From NCBI RefSeq assembly GCF_028694605.1, contig NZ_JAQVKP010000003.1, positions 85,481 through 149,480 on the forward strand: DNA of 64,000 nucleotides, in the 5' to 3' direction. The DNA is from Sulfurimonas sp. GTDB lineage: Bacteria > Campylobacterota > Campylobacteria > Campylobacterales > Sulfurimonadaceae. Of this stretch, positions 13,501-18,792 are shown piece after piece (the stretch's first letter is position 1; each line of letters opens with the position of its first letter). A program made the translations under genes and the position numbers. The notes under the pieces are model-generated. The model had not been told where the DNA came from, ran no database searches, and saw only the letters and a program-made list of their open reading frames with translations.

Positions 13501-13830
13501 AGATGCAGTCGGTGTGTCATCATAATTTTCAAGGTAAAAAAGATTTTGATCCAATCCCGCAAAAAAATCATCTACATCAATTTGCGTATGTATCGCATCA
13601 ACAACATCTTTAGAACCTACGCTTTCACCCAATCTGGCAATTTGATTGCCGGCAAGTTCGAGGATATCGCCGTTTGCAAGTGCGAGTTCAAGCTCTATAC
13701 CGCTGTTTCCGACAATGATATCGTCTTCAAAAACATTGCTTCCCACTGCAAGTATCTTGATGGTTCCATCTGCCGATTTTACAAGATATTCACCTGTTAT
13801 TTTTGTTACTGTCCCCATTAGCTTTGACAT
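1510..13830 (-). CDS. Giant LapA-like RTX adhesin with N-terminal retention module (4106 aa)
   Basis: This is a very large type I-secreted surface adhesin. Residues 1 to about 110 match the LapA-type retention module, which folds in the periplasm and plugs the TolC pore. From about 155 to 780 run bacterial Ig-like repeats with a period near 100 residues. Cadherin/VCBS-type domains (EDT...LLANDTDVDGD) and further Ig-like repeats occupy roughly 940-2420. A NLVINGDAESG-type segment near 2420-2575 resembles a ligand- or carbohydrate-binding module. It is followed by a poly-Thr stretch and an RTX-like block with an unusual motif spacing (about 2650-2800). More Ig-like repeats follow, then two canonical GGxGxD RTX blocks near 3590-3640 and 3890-3940, each followed by a DTVxNVExFKF segment, and finally an acidic tail of about 110 residues that presumably carries the secretion signal. 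AAGGGG lies six bases before the ATG. The ABC exporter, adaptor and TolC genes lie just upstream on the same strand. Confidence 0.93.
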   Translation of the reverse strand: MSKLMGTVTKITGEYLVKSADGTIKILAVGSNVFEDDIIVGNSGIELELALANGDILELAGNQIARLGESVGSKDVVDAIHTQIDVDDFFAGLDQNLFYLENYDDTPTASVSLDKYSLGSTVDRTGEETDVWAQIAPHEASITPDELSGVTTEDIMVDTIAEAGTVTISAIAGDDIISAAESGAQTITISGTAIGGDISEGDIVMVVVNGTSYTTTVQADGAFLVEVATSDLVADNSVSVSVASADNAGNSVTSEASRDITVDLSAEAGAVVVDPITADDIINATEADSSVNVTGTALGGDIKAGDVVTTSINGTAYTTTLKNDGTFTFANVAGADLVADTDFTVSVVSFDAVGNTVTSIGDSTHAVDTTTTVTANLSDTSDSAGAGTAGTTTDNLTNDNTPTIEGVGEAGSAITVLIGGQTLTTTVADNGSWSVTASALADGNYTAAITAVDKAGNSATTTQTLSVDTTTNVTVDLADVSDSAGAGTAGTTTDNITKDNTPTITGSGEAGSSVVITDAGGNQVGTAIVGADGTYSITTSALPDGTQTLTITAADIAGNVATATQTLTIDTKIATPTITLEAADANSDGIYNKAELGNDGTVKATISVVGSSVGDTLTYTVNGTSTSVTLTASDIANGVSVDVAPNAGVTAILSDVAGNSSSTASATALDADISATAGTVSVNPITADGVINAAESNSTITVSGSAIGGDIKAGDSVSTEINGTAYTTTIGADGTFSFSVAGDDLANDTNFTVSVVSTDTAGNSVTSTVDSVHSVDLVANTFIQGDILTVQDNDHATPYGRGDSSDIATGNFFTGHISVTKNGVTTTYENGSHVDGSADIVGIRWSQQFETNYTAGNSVEGANIFDANGEYSRITDQGTITVKQNGDWIFTPGDFEYAQSDWQYGFDQFHVDVKMADSAGNITDWISQKIFINHEADTIADTNSVAEDAISVTGNVLANDSDANNSTGKYGQLANDGQVLSVANAGTYDGQYGTLTLNSDGSYTYTPNNANPAIQALGVGESVSETFSYTVSDGEGGISTSTLTLSVNGTNDAPVAVDDAGAGVNIVGLEDTSITIAKSKLLANDTDVDGDTLTITSVQDATHGTVSLVDGNVVFAPEANYNGAVTFAYTISDGQGGTDTATVTLNITPDGYTLAPTADITAASDTGLSNSDNITKDNTPTITGTTENGATVTIKDANGNIVGTGTADSSGNYSITTSALAEGTQKLTVTATDAAGNIAFTEQTIIVDTLTAITADLDAASDSGKSNSDNITNDTTPTINGVGEAGSVVTIKDGNTVVGSGVVAADGTYSITTTVLGNGTHNLTVTATDTAGNSATATQSITVDTTVSTNVDLIAASDSGISSTDNLTNDTTPTFTGIAPADTAQVEIFVDGVSKGLATVTNGQWSFTSSVLSDGTHNIAATITDTAGNTNTQNLLFKTDTTTNALNDTNTIGEDGTAITGSLFANDGTQGSFTNDVHTLNTLTTGVGQYGNLVVNQNGSYTYAVDTVKTQFLAAGESTTDTFTYTAKDDAGNITNSATLTITITGTNDAPIAKADTIEGVHLEDNAVVINVGDLLANDTDVDTNHDLLSIQSVQSATNGTVVLNNDGTITFTPTANYSGAASFTYTVSDGKGGTSSATASFNITPVTDAVSINATDLRVSTNEDVTVNITDTIKNNVTFGDFDGSETHTITLGNLGNSVVLVNGVAQAANASGLVSINIPSSAAAASYPTIQLKPYSNSDVDLSDITVKASSQDGSGNTVESANFTIDLNVKAVADGTNISVSGISTVEDTAKTLNIGISLKDGDSSEVYDAISIKSIPVGASIQDANGVTLFTSETGSTTYTLTNSMSAADFQNFVKGLKILPASNSSADFTLTVETTTKELSGDVAAGGETKIDTKNMTITVTPDATDSTITNENVSGTEDRYFSLNLGTVMGDGSESISNYKITSLPVGSHIKYASVDVVITSTTQSVSVPTDSISSVEFKPPYNFSGSLAFKLSATVNDKEGSENAVAKNISKDLSVSVEADADTPVLSVKTASGDEDTKIELDIKSSLTDVDGSETLSITIEGIPDGAKLFNGNTELNVVGGKCVVGGSELNNLYIQPPLNSDADFDLNISATSTESSNLDTATASQTLKVVVNATADTVVASASASGDEDSWITLDLKANLNDADGSEHLYGVIESIPTSAQIRLLDSDGNVVNDMSGMSLSKLSDSATDWKLDETLMQNISEGSYKLQILPSQNFSGEISLNFKAISLENSGDTEIVNIPFNVNVAGIVEDYATSQSITSTEDTWTNLNLPMGGAETSESIQEGSVKLTIPNGISYSFDGGATSYTSSGSEITLSNAQANAIMIKAPENSNVDFGGIIFKRVIVDSETTNLDGNAEVTTKEITTSISVDMKGVADGVSGFEANDVSITSGSAKWSNNLVINGDAESGEKYWITDSGDLVITTRKTYEDADGDRTGNIFLGRGTTVAHQDIDISNVEGNEFKLNADFAGYNNDNDTGELKVVFKDANGNVLGEFSTGAMTADIGFNAIDTLSGTIPDGATTATIVMSQVLTGGTYANGEFDNISFVVGSSGGYTVTTTTTTTTTTEVIDNSNLPSGVSYDSATGKYYQTTTTAFVEADTNGATQATGFTATKTFNTHDGSDFTGTDNADYVKYNQTQKSSADVTLGAGDDKMYFGEHSSGNNTLGAGDDQVYARQLTKGTVDLGEGNDHIYGNEHFDSTAKIYGGAGDDHIQTRQMNKGMVDAGDGNDTFISGEHFSGTIYMGSGNDYAQTGQAITGHIYGGTGYDTIKFGDVNVKNNWNSLKGYVHDFEKVIFADGSTYDLDANSNLVASGTNDALKTGETTTSEMSDTSSLPTTTILETTTVSETVVVDVVSAPLSSVITQGTMLDNDTSESRYYIIENDSTVTNNTSWVVQGGISVGNGIWLVKEADFGDAKINITSLNGDGSLNLQARAVTIENDGDYKVGDIDTFAINYNQNGTPIADGTGSGTSTIADGLDLSLQVGVGSVSEDGNGFALNISGAQEGHSYAVIFDASSVTNGTMVSSNAYRLPDGKYVTTDISSIKIVPNDDYSGDVTVQNLTILDTDNSSGGVVNVSPSPWSITIDSKVDDSVIEGISSTETDEGEVINLNLNIHSSDTDGSEKVAGNIDITPSEGWTLRYSDGSEISQNEGVYSVDSAKLSSLQALPPANVHGEFAFKASYVWSDGSVQKTVTNQEFKVSLASQADDINISLTPQDAHMAENQKVSLGLNVMQEDSDGSEIASVVISGVPLGATLVDANGALCGAIREVNADETTTWVLTKTQAQNAHIQPDEGWSGNIELSVKAYNYDLATAQISQSEAHSFSVVVDPVASEATVSALDATVTETGTSDGAAVSTPINVGLSDTDGSESISVVLKNVPEGGAFNMGHAGEQVGTWVIDTPRLQPTDLLSLKFTAPAHASGDFAIGVEVKTIDSNGDTSTQAYTDTLDVKIIATADEAALNTSQNTADSTRGDAGVAIPLKISAALVDTDGSENMKIVIDTGGKGTLSAGVNNGDGTWTLLGNQLEGLTITPKATADFDVKVKVITTESSNASQAVTEEQTISIFSGANNETLDGTSGGDTINGYSGNDTINGGAGNDTINGGSGNDTALFSGNRSDYTISYDKATQTFTVVGADGTDTVKNVENFKFMDGTYAVTDDGLTSTPTYSVFAESDSGAVGDNITNDTTPTIIGTAEAGAKVEITEVVNTQAVVVGSGFADKDGKYSITVSELIGSEDGVNHTLTIVATDIAGNKSTTTQTVTIDTATATPTIGDIANINGVLTIGGTAEANSIVTVFNDTQAVATVSADASGKWSFADTNGVFAVASDADAKTFNITATATDVSGNVSQASSGVSVIIDGNDTTAQVIRGTDANDTIFGGSGNDTIDAGSGDDYIVGGAGNDTIDGGNEDDTAVFSGASGEYTITRNDNGSFTVADTVEGRDATDTVLNVESFKFANNETYTSDDLPITPVANQTQTETEESSESVRLDGLAEMVIEAQSNEPDAQSSDLENVPLSSIFTLDSEAATTVFAQETTLLADIEVEVTMTEMTTGAEQETQELYVDNSAQDTIVQIEIDQNAGMA
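12346..12687 (-). repeat. Near-identical DNA repeat within the adhesin Ig-like array (300-bp period)
   Basis: A 42-base stretch at 12346-12387 recurs exactly at 12646-12687, one 300-base (100-residue) period away. It encodes a linker with the repeated TTTDN segment between Ig-like units. Other units in the array are more diverged, so this pair probably reflects recent duplication or gene conversion. Confidence 0.8.
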
Positions 13831-13857
13831 AAAAGACCCCTTATCTTAAAGTAAAAA

Positions 13858-13902
13858 ATTATAATAAAAAGGAGACTAAAAAGATATTGTCCAATCGGAC
13901 AA
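13858..13902 (-). promoter_or_regulatory. Candidate adhesin promoter with a TTGTCC-N4-GGACAA palindrome
   Basis: On the minus strand a perfect TATAAT (13858-13863) lies about 28 bases before the adhesin ATG, suggesting a start near 13851. Upstream sits a perfect inverted repeat TTGTCC-GATT-GGACAA (13887-13902), centred about 43 bases before the estimated start and abutting the -35 region. LuxR-family activators commonly bind palindromes at this position, and a LuxR-type gene lies two genes upstream. The -10 is well supported; the operator role is inferred. Confidence 0.5.
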
Positions 13903-13926
13903 AATAGAGGTGACCCAGAAGGAATA

Positions 13927-14697
13927 TTAAAGCTGGCTAAGAAGAAGCAGGCGTAACTCTTTTAGCTCAAAAACCACATGATAGTAAAGAAGATACTTGC
14001 TTTTGAGTGCCCTGCTTTGCAACAAGGGATCTACTATATAAAGCATCCTGTCAACAAGAGAAAGGATAATCACATAATCAATAACTGCGCTGTTGTATTG
14101 GGTATAACGGTATAAAGCCACTAGAAATATATAGATTATATAGAAATTTTCGACTATACTATCAAGTATCTTGTCCGCATCATACTCAATTCTTTTTTCC
14201 AGTAAATTTTGTATATTTTCAAGCCTAGCTGCCAGAGCATTATATTTGTCAATCTCCGCAGCAAATCTCATTCTTCCTAAGTTCTTATTACGAAGATAAT
14301 TACATTCGGAATTTATCATCTTTAGCGCTTCTATGCAGTTTTGTTTAAGATTTATCATTGAAATTATATTTTTTTCATTTACAGCAAAAAAATCATCCCT
14401 ATTTTTTGAAACAGGGTTGATATATCTGGACAAAAACCGCTCTACCTGTTCAAACAGCTCTTTTTTGTTCAAATTGTTTACGTCTATAGAACATAGTGTT
14501 TTTAAAATAAAAGCGACATGCTTTTCGTCCGCATCGCTGATTTCCTCTTTGCATGTAGTAACGATATCATCAAAGCTGCGAATCATCAAAAGCGTAACAT
14601 TGCTCTGTAGTTTTACTTCCATGTCATATGTTTCGGACAAATATTTCTGTGCGGTTTGAATAAGGTCGTTTAATTTACCGTTGAATGTATTATGCAT
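13927..14697 (-). CDS. Unknown helical protein in the adhesin/T1SS operon (256 aa)
   Basis: I do not recognise this protein. It is 256 residues long, predicted almost entirely helical, and has no signal peptide. A hydrophobic, tyrosine-rich stretch near residues 180-225 (IIYIFLVALYRY, YVIILSLVDRML) could be one or two membrane segments or a buried helical core. Its start overlaps the end of the LuxR-type regulator gene by eight bases and it ends about 97 bases before the adhesin, so it is embedded in the cluster between regulator and adhesin. That position suggests a role in regulation, chaperoning or anchoring of the adhesin, but nothing in the sequence decides between these. Existence as a real gene is well supported by tight spacing and length. 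Confidence 0.8.
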   Translation of the reverse strand: MHNTFNGKLNDLIQTAQKYLSETYDMEVKLQSNVTLLMIRSFDDIVTTCKEEISDADEKHVAFILKTLCSIDVNNLNKKELFEQVERFLSRYINPVSKNRDDFFAVNEKNIISMINLKQNCIEALKMINSECNYLRNKNLGRMRFAAEIDKYNALAARLENIQNLLEKRIEYDADKILDSIVENFYIIYIFLVALYRYTQYNSAVIDYVIILSLVDRMLYIVDPLLQSRALKSKYLLYYHVVFELKELRLLLLSQL

Positions 14698-15307
14698 TCT
14701 CTCTCCCTTTCACCCATAAAACAAGACCCACACGGTCATGCACCCCGAGCTTTTGATAACATGCCAAAATATGTGCTTTTACCGTACGCTCTGTTATTTC
14801 TAACTGCTTAGCTATCTCCAAATTAGACAAACCGCATGAAACATAATGCGCCACCTGCATTTCTCTGGCACTTAGAGGATCTTCTTCATCAAGAGAGTTT
14901 TGGGCTGTTTTTTTCAGGCTTATATTTGCAATGATTTCTTGCACAACCCCTGGATCTATCCATACACCTCCGCCAAGCACTGTTTTGATTGCATGTTCAA
15001 GATTTAACTGATTTGTAAAACTATTCAGATACCCCTTCATGCCGCTTTTTAAAACCTGAACCCCTTGATTAAAACGGGGCAACGCACTCATACCCATAAA
15101 GGTAGAATGCGGATACTCCTGAACAAAAAATGCTAACTCGCCATAGTTCATATCTGCTGAATCCAAATCAATAATAAAAAAATTATTACTGCCATCCTCT
15201 GTTTTGTTTGCGTCAAATTGACTTACTTTATAGCCCAGCGGCAATAGTTTAGAGGTCAGCTGTTTCTCAAATGTTTTTGAACTGCTAATAACATTTATAT
15301 GTATCAT
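14690..15307 (-). CDS. LuxR-family transcriptional regulator with degenerate receiver
   Basis: This 205-residue regulator has a C-terminal GerE/LuxR helix-turn-helix at about residues 142-190 (PLSAREMQVAHYV, NLEIAKQLEITERTVKAHI). The N-terminal 125 residues have the outline of a response-regulator receiver: IIDLDS places an Asp at the phosphoacceptor position and SGMKGYL supplies the conserved Lys. The acidic pair expected near the N-terminus is replaced by ISSS, so phosphorylation is doubtful. This layout recalls CsgD and VpsT, biofilm regulators with non-standard receivers, although the c-di-GMP-binding motif of VpsT (WxxR type) reads WIDP here. It starts directly after the HlyD-type gene with no gap and overlaps the next gene by eight bases. 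It plausibly controls the adhesin promoter. Confidence 0.85.
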   Translation of the reverse strand: MIHINVISSSKTFEKQLTSKLLPLGYKVSQFDANKTEDGSNNFFIIDLDSADMNYGELAFFVQEYPHSTFMGMSALPRFNQGVQVLKSGMKGYLNSFTNQLNLEHAIKTVLGGGVWIDPGVVQEIIANISLKKTAQNSLDEEDPLSAREMQVAHYVSCGLSNLEIAKQLEITERTVKAHILACYQKLGVHDRVGLVLWVKGRENA

Positions 15308-16651
15308 CTATTTTTCCGTCAATGCATTTTGTTTGGCTTTGATGATTGGTTTTAGCAAATATTGCAGTATGGTTTTTCTTCCCGTAATGATATCGACCGC
15401 CGCCGTCATACCGGGAATAATATCAACATTTGAGAGTCGCTGGTTTATATCGTCATGTTGATTTATCCTAACCTTTACGATGTAATAACTCTCTTGTTTT
15501 TGCTGGTCCACAATGGTATCTGAGCTAATCTGATATACCTCTCCGGTCATGCCGCCATAAATCGAAAAATCGTATGCGCTAAACTTAACAATCGCCTTTT
15601 GCCCTTGATGAATAAATGCGATATCCGAAGGTTTGATCTTTGTTTCAACAAGCAAACTTGCATCGCTTGGAACAATTTCCAAAATATCCATACCGGGGCG
15701 TATAACCCCTCCGACAGTATTGACAAAAAGCTGCTTCACGATACCGTTAACAGGGGCTTCAAGTTTTGTCCTGGTCACCTGATCTTGAAGCGGGAGCGCT
15801 CCTGCTTTTAAACGCTCAATCTCCGCAACCGCCTCGCTAAACTCCTGCTTTGCTTTTGTTTGGTAGTCAATCTTCTCTTGCTGCATTTTGCCTTTAAGCT
15901 CGTTGATTGCAAAGCGAGTTCTTGGGATGGAATTTTTCACATCGTCAATTTGGCGTTCAATCTCATTTCTTTCACGTTGAAGCTTCAAAAAATCAACCTT
16001 TGCCTCAACTCCCCGTCCTAAAAGCTCTTTGGAAATTTGCTCTTCTTTCAAAATCAAATTTTTATTTTCTTCCAACAACTCCATTTTTGATTTTGCACTG
16101 TCATACTCATTTATTTTTTGGTTGAGCTGCTCATTTAAAATTTTTATTTTGTTAACCAGCTGTGTTTTGTTGCTCAAAAAAATAGACAGTTCATGCGCAA
16201 AAAATTCAGAAACTTCCTCTTTTTTGGATGCATCTACAACAAAATCCTGCGCATTGGATTCGGCTTCAAGGCGATATAATTTTGCCTTTAGCGATTTGTA
16301 TTGCAGATGATTCTCCTTAAAATCACTCACCGCCTTGATATCGCTCAGCTGAAGCAGTATATCTCCTTTTTTGACGCTGTCTCCCTCACGGACCATCAGC
16401 TCTTTAACGATTCCGCCTTCAAGATTTTGAACTACCTGAAGATGCATGGACGGGATAACTTTGCCCTCTCCTTTTGTAATTTCGTCAATCTCTGCCAAAT
16501 GCATCCAAACGATTGTTCCAAGCACTAAGGCGCTAATCGACCAAACGAAGATACGAGATCCTCTTGTAGTCGTTTTCTTAGCGGCTCTATTAAAACTCGA
16601 CATATAGTCAAGATCTTCAACACTGTTTGAAAAAATATTTTTACGTTTCAT
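15308..16651 (-). CDS. HlyD-family type I secretion adaptor (LapC-like)
   Basis: This 447-residue membrane-fusion protein links the inner-membrane ABC exporter to the TolC channel. A short cytoplasmic N-terminus is followed by one transmembrane helix (about 33-53), a first lipoyl/barrel-sandwich half with LEGGIVKELMVREGDSV (about 77-94), a long coiled-coil hairpin (about 110-290), and the second lipoyl half plus a beta-barrel toward the C-terminus, where PGMTAAVDI is typical. Length and order match HlyD/LapC. Its start overlaps the exporter stop as ATGA, indicating translational coupling. The genomic order exporter-adaptor-regulator-unknown-adhesin argues that its cargo is the giant adhesin. 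Confidence 0.93.
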   Translation of the reverse strand: MKRKNIFSNSVEDLDYMSSFNRAAKKTTTRGSRIFVWSISALVLGTIVWMHLAEIDEITKGEGKVIPSMHLQVVQNLEGGIVKELMVREGDSVKKGDILLQLSDIKAVSDFKENHLQYKSLKAKLYRLEAESNAQDFVVDASKKEEVSEFFAHELSIFLSNKTQLVNKIKILNEQLNQKINEYDSAKSKMELLEENKNLILKEEQISKELLGRGVEAKVDFLKLQRERNEIERQIDDVKNSIPRTRFAINELKGKMQQEKIDYQTKAKQEFSEAVAEIERLKAGALPLQDQVTRTKLEAPVNGIVKQLFVNTVGGVIRPGMDILEIVPSDASLLVETKIKPSDIAFIHQGQKAIVKFSAYDFSIYGGMTGEVYQISSDTIVDQQKQESYYIVKVRINQHDDINQRLSNVDIIPGMTAAVDIITGRKTILQYLLKPIIKAKQNALTEK

Positions 16652-18792
16652 GAGCGACCCTTTGATAATTTTTCCATTATCTCTTTTTTAGGACCGTCCG
16701 CAATAATTTTACCGTTTTCAAAAACAAGAAGACGATCTACCAAATCAAGCAATGAAGTCTTATGTGTAACAACGATTATGGTTTTGTTCTCAAAGATTTC
16801 CGTAAGGTTTTTCTTGATTTTTTCTTCGCTTATACTGTCCATCATACTTGTAGGTTCATCAAAAATCATAATAGGGGCATCGGCGACAATCGCTCTGGCA
16901 ATTGCGATACTTTGACGCTGCCCGCCTGAGATACCCTCTCCTCGCTCGCCGACATTCATATCAAATCCCCTTGGATGGCGATTGATAAACTCTTCCGCAC
17001 CGCTGATGCGTGCCGCCTTAAAAATCATCCTCTCATCCGCAGACGGCTCCCTGAAGATGATATTTTCACGAACTGTTCCCTTCATAAGCGATATATCCTG
17101 AGGAACATAACTTATATTTTTTCTCAAATCCACCGGATCAATTTGGTAAATATCAATACCGTCAACCATTATTGACCCCTCATCTATCTCGTACAATCCC
17201 ATCATCAATTTTTCAACGGTTGTTTTTCCAGATCCGATTCTGCCTACAATTCCGACTCTCTCGCCCTGCCTAATTTTAAAGCTTACATTTTGCAGTGTAT
17301 ATTTATCCTCATCAGGATATTTAAACGTTACGTTTTTAAATTCGATATCACCATTCAAATTTACTCGTTTTAAAAATTCTTTATCATTAGGATGCTCGCT
17401 TGGCAACTGCATGATTTCACTCAATGAAGCATAAGAACTTTTAACATTTTCATAATTTGAAATCATCGAAGCCACCTGACCAAGAGGCGACATCGCACGG
17501 GAAGAGAGCATAACAGCCGCTATTAGCGCCCCCATCGTCAAAGTTTTTTCCTGAATCATATAAACACCTGCGATAATCATCAGAACCGTTGTCATCTGAA
17601 TTAAAAAATTTGTTACCGTAGGAATAGATGCGCTCAAAAGTTTGGATTTTAACCCCACATCGGCAATATACCCATTTGCCTCTTCCCAGTTCCATTGCGA
17701 CTGCCCGTTTGCTCCCATTGTTTTAATGGTTTCAAGATTCATCAAACTCTCAACCAAAACGCTATTTTTATTTGAAGCTGCTTTTTGTGTCAGTTTTATT
17801 GACTGCTGAAGCGGATTTTTAATCGCTAGCGTATATAGCAAAATCATAGCGCCGAGGATAGTCGGTATAGCGACAATCCATCCCCCAAGCATCCAAACGA
17901 CAAATAAAAATATGATTAAAAAAGGAAGGTCTATTAATGCAACCAATGTCCCGGATGAGATAAAACTACGCACGGCATCAAATTCTCTTAGATTATTGGC
18001 AAACGAACCTACAGATTTTGGTTTTGCTTTCATGCGAATATCCAAAACTTTTTCAAATAAAATCGAAGAGATGATAACATCACTTTTTTTTGCCGCTATC
18101 TCAAGATAATAGCTTCTCGTAAACTTCATTATCATATCAAGAACATAAACAAGCATTATCCCGCTGGCTAGCACCCACATGGTTTCCAGTGCATCATTGG
18201 GGATAACACGGTCATATACATTCATCGTAAACAAAGGGCTTGCAACCAGTGCGATATTGATGATAAGCGAAGCCAAAATAACATCACGGTAGATATATCG
18301 TGACATCCACATTGTTCCCCAAAACCAATGTCCTGTTGTGTGTTCGTCGCTTTTTTTCTCAAGAGCTTCAACTTTATACTCTTTTTTTAAGTAAAACGCA
18401 TATCCGAGATACTCGCCCTCAAGCTCTTCGATTGAGACCCATGACTCCCCGCCGCCGGCTTCGGGTAAAATAATCTTTGCCTGTTTTTTGTCTTTGCTGA
18501 ATGCTTCAAGAATACATGCGCTCTTACCGCTAAGAACTAAAATAGCAGGCAGTACAAGCGGCGAAATCTCTTGCAAATCTTTTTTAACTATACGAGAACT
18601 CAATCCGGCTTTTCTGGCTGCACGGGAAAAAAGCCCCTTTGAACTCTCAGGCGAAAAAAGTTCAGGCGATTTTTGTCCATTTTGGATTGGAAGTCCAGCG
18701 ATTAGCGACTCGGCACTGTGCGGTATATGATAGAGTTCGGTATAAAGTACCAAACACCTCAGCAATGGATCAATGTCATTGTTTTCAATCAT
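16648..18792 (-). CDS. Type I secretion ABC exporter with C39-like domain (LapB-like)
   Basis: This is a 714-residue inner-membrane permease/ATPase of type I secretion. Residues 1 to about 135 form a C39 peptidase-like domain of the LssB/LapB subtype, which probably binds the substrate rather than processing it. The transmembrane domain spans about 165-440 and begins RDVILASLIINIALV. The ATPase domain has Walker A GRIGSGKTT near 516, signature SGGQRQ near 622, Walker B IMIFDEP near 641 and the switch His in VVTHK. Length is normal for the family. It overlaps both neighbours: eight bases with the TolC-type gene upstream and four with the HlyD gene downstream. It powers export of the adhesin together with those partners. 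Confidence 0.95.
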   Translation of the reverse strand: MIENNDIDPLLRCLVLYTELYHIPHSAESLIAGLPIQNGQKSPELFSPESSKGLFSRAARKAGLSSRIVKKDLQEISPLVLPAILVLSGKSACILEAFSKDKKQAKIILPEAGGGESWVSIEELEGEYLGYAFYLKKEYKVEALEKKSDEHTTGHWFWGTMWMSRYIYRDVILASLIINIALVASPLFTMNVYDRVIPNDALETMWVLASGIMLVYVLDMIMKFTRSYYLEIAAKKSDVIISSILFEKVLDIRMKAKPKSVGSFANNLREFDAVRSFISSGTLVALIDLPFLIIFLFVVWMLGGWIVAIPTILGAMILLYTLAIKNPLQQSIKLTQKAASNKNSVLVESLMNLETIKTMGANGQSQWNWEEANGYIADVGLKSKLLSASIPTVTNFLIQMTTVLMIIAGVYMIQEKTLTMGALIAAVMLSSRAMSPLGQVASMISNYENVKSSYASLSEIMQLPSEHPNDKEFLKRVNLNGDIEFKNVTFKYPDEDKYTLQNVSFKIRQGERVGIVGRIGSGKTTVEKLMMGLYEIDEGSIMVDGIDIYQIDPVDLRKNISYVPQDISLMKGTVRENIIFREPSADERMIFKAARISGAEEFINRHPRGFDMNVGERGEGISGGQRQSIAIARAIVADAPIMIFDEPTSMMDSISEEKIKKNLTEIFENKTIIVVTHKTSLLDLVDRLLVFENGKIIADGPKKEIMEKLSKGRS

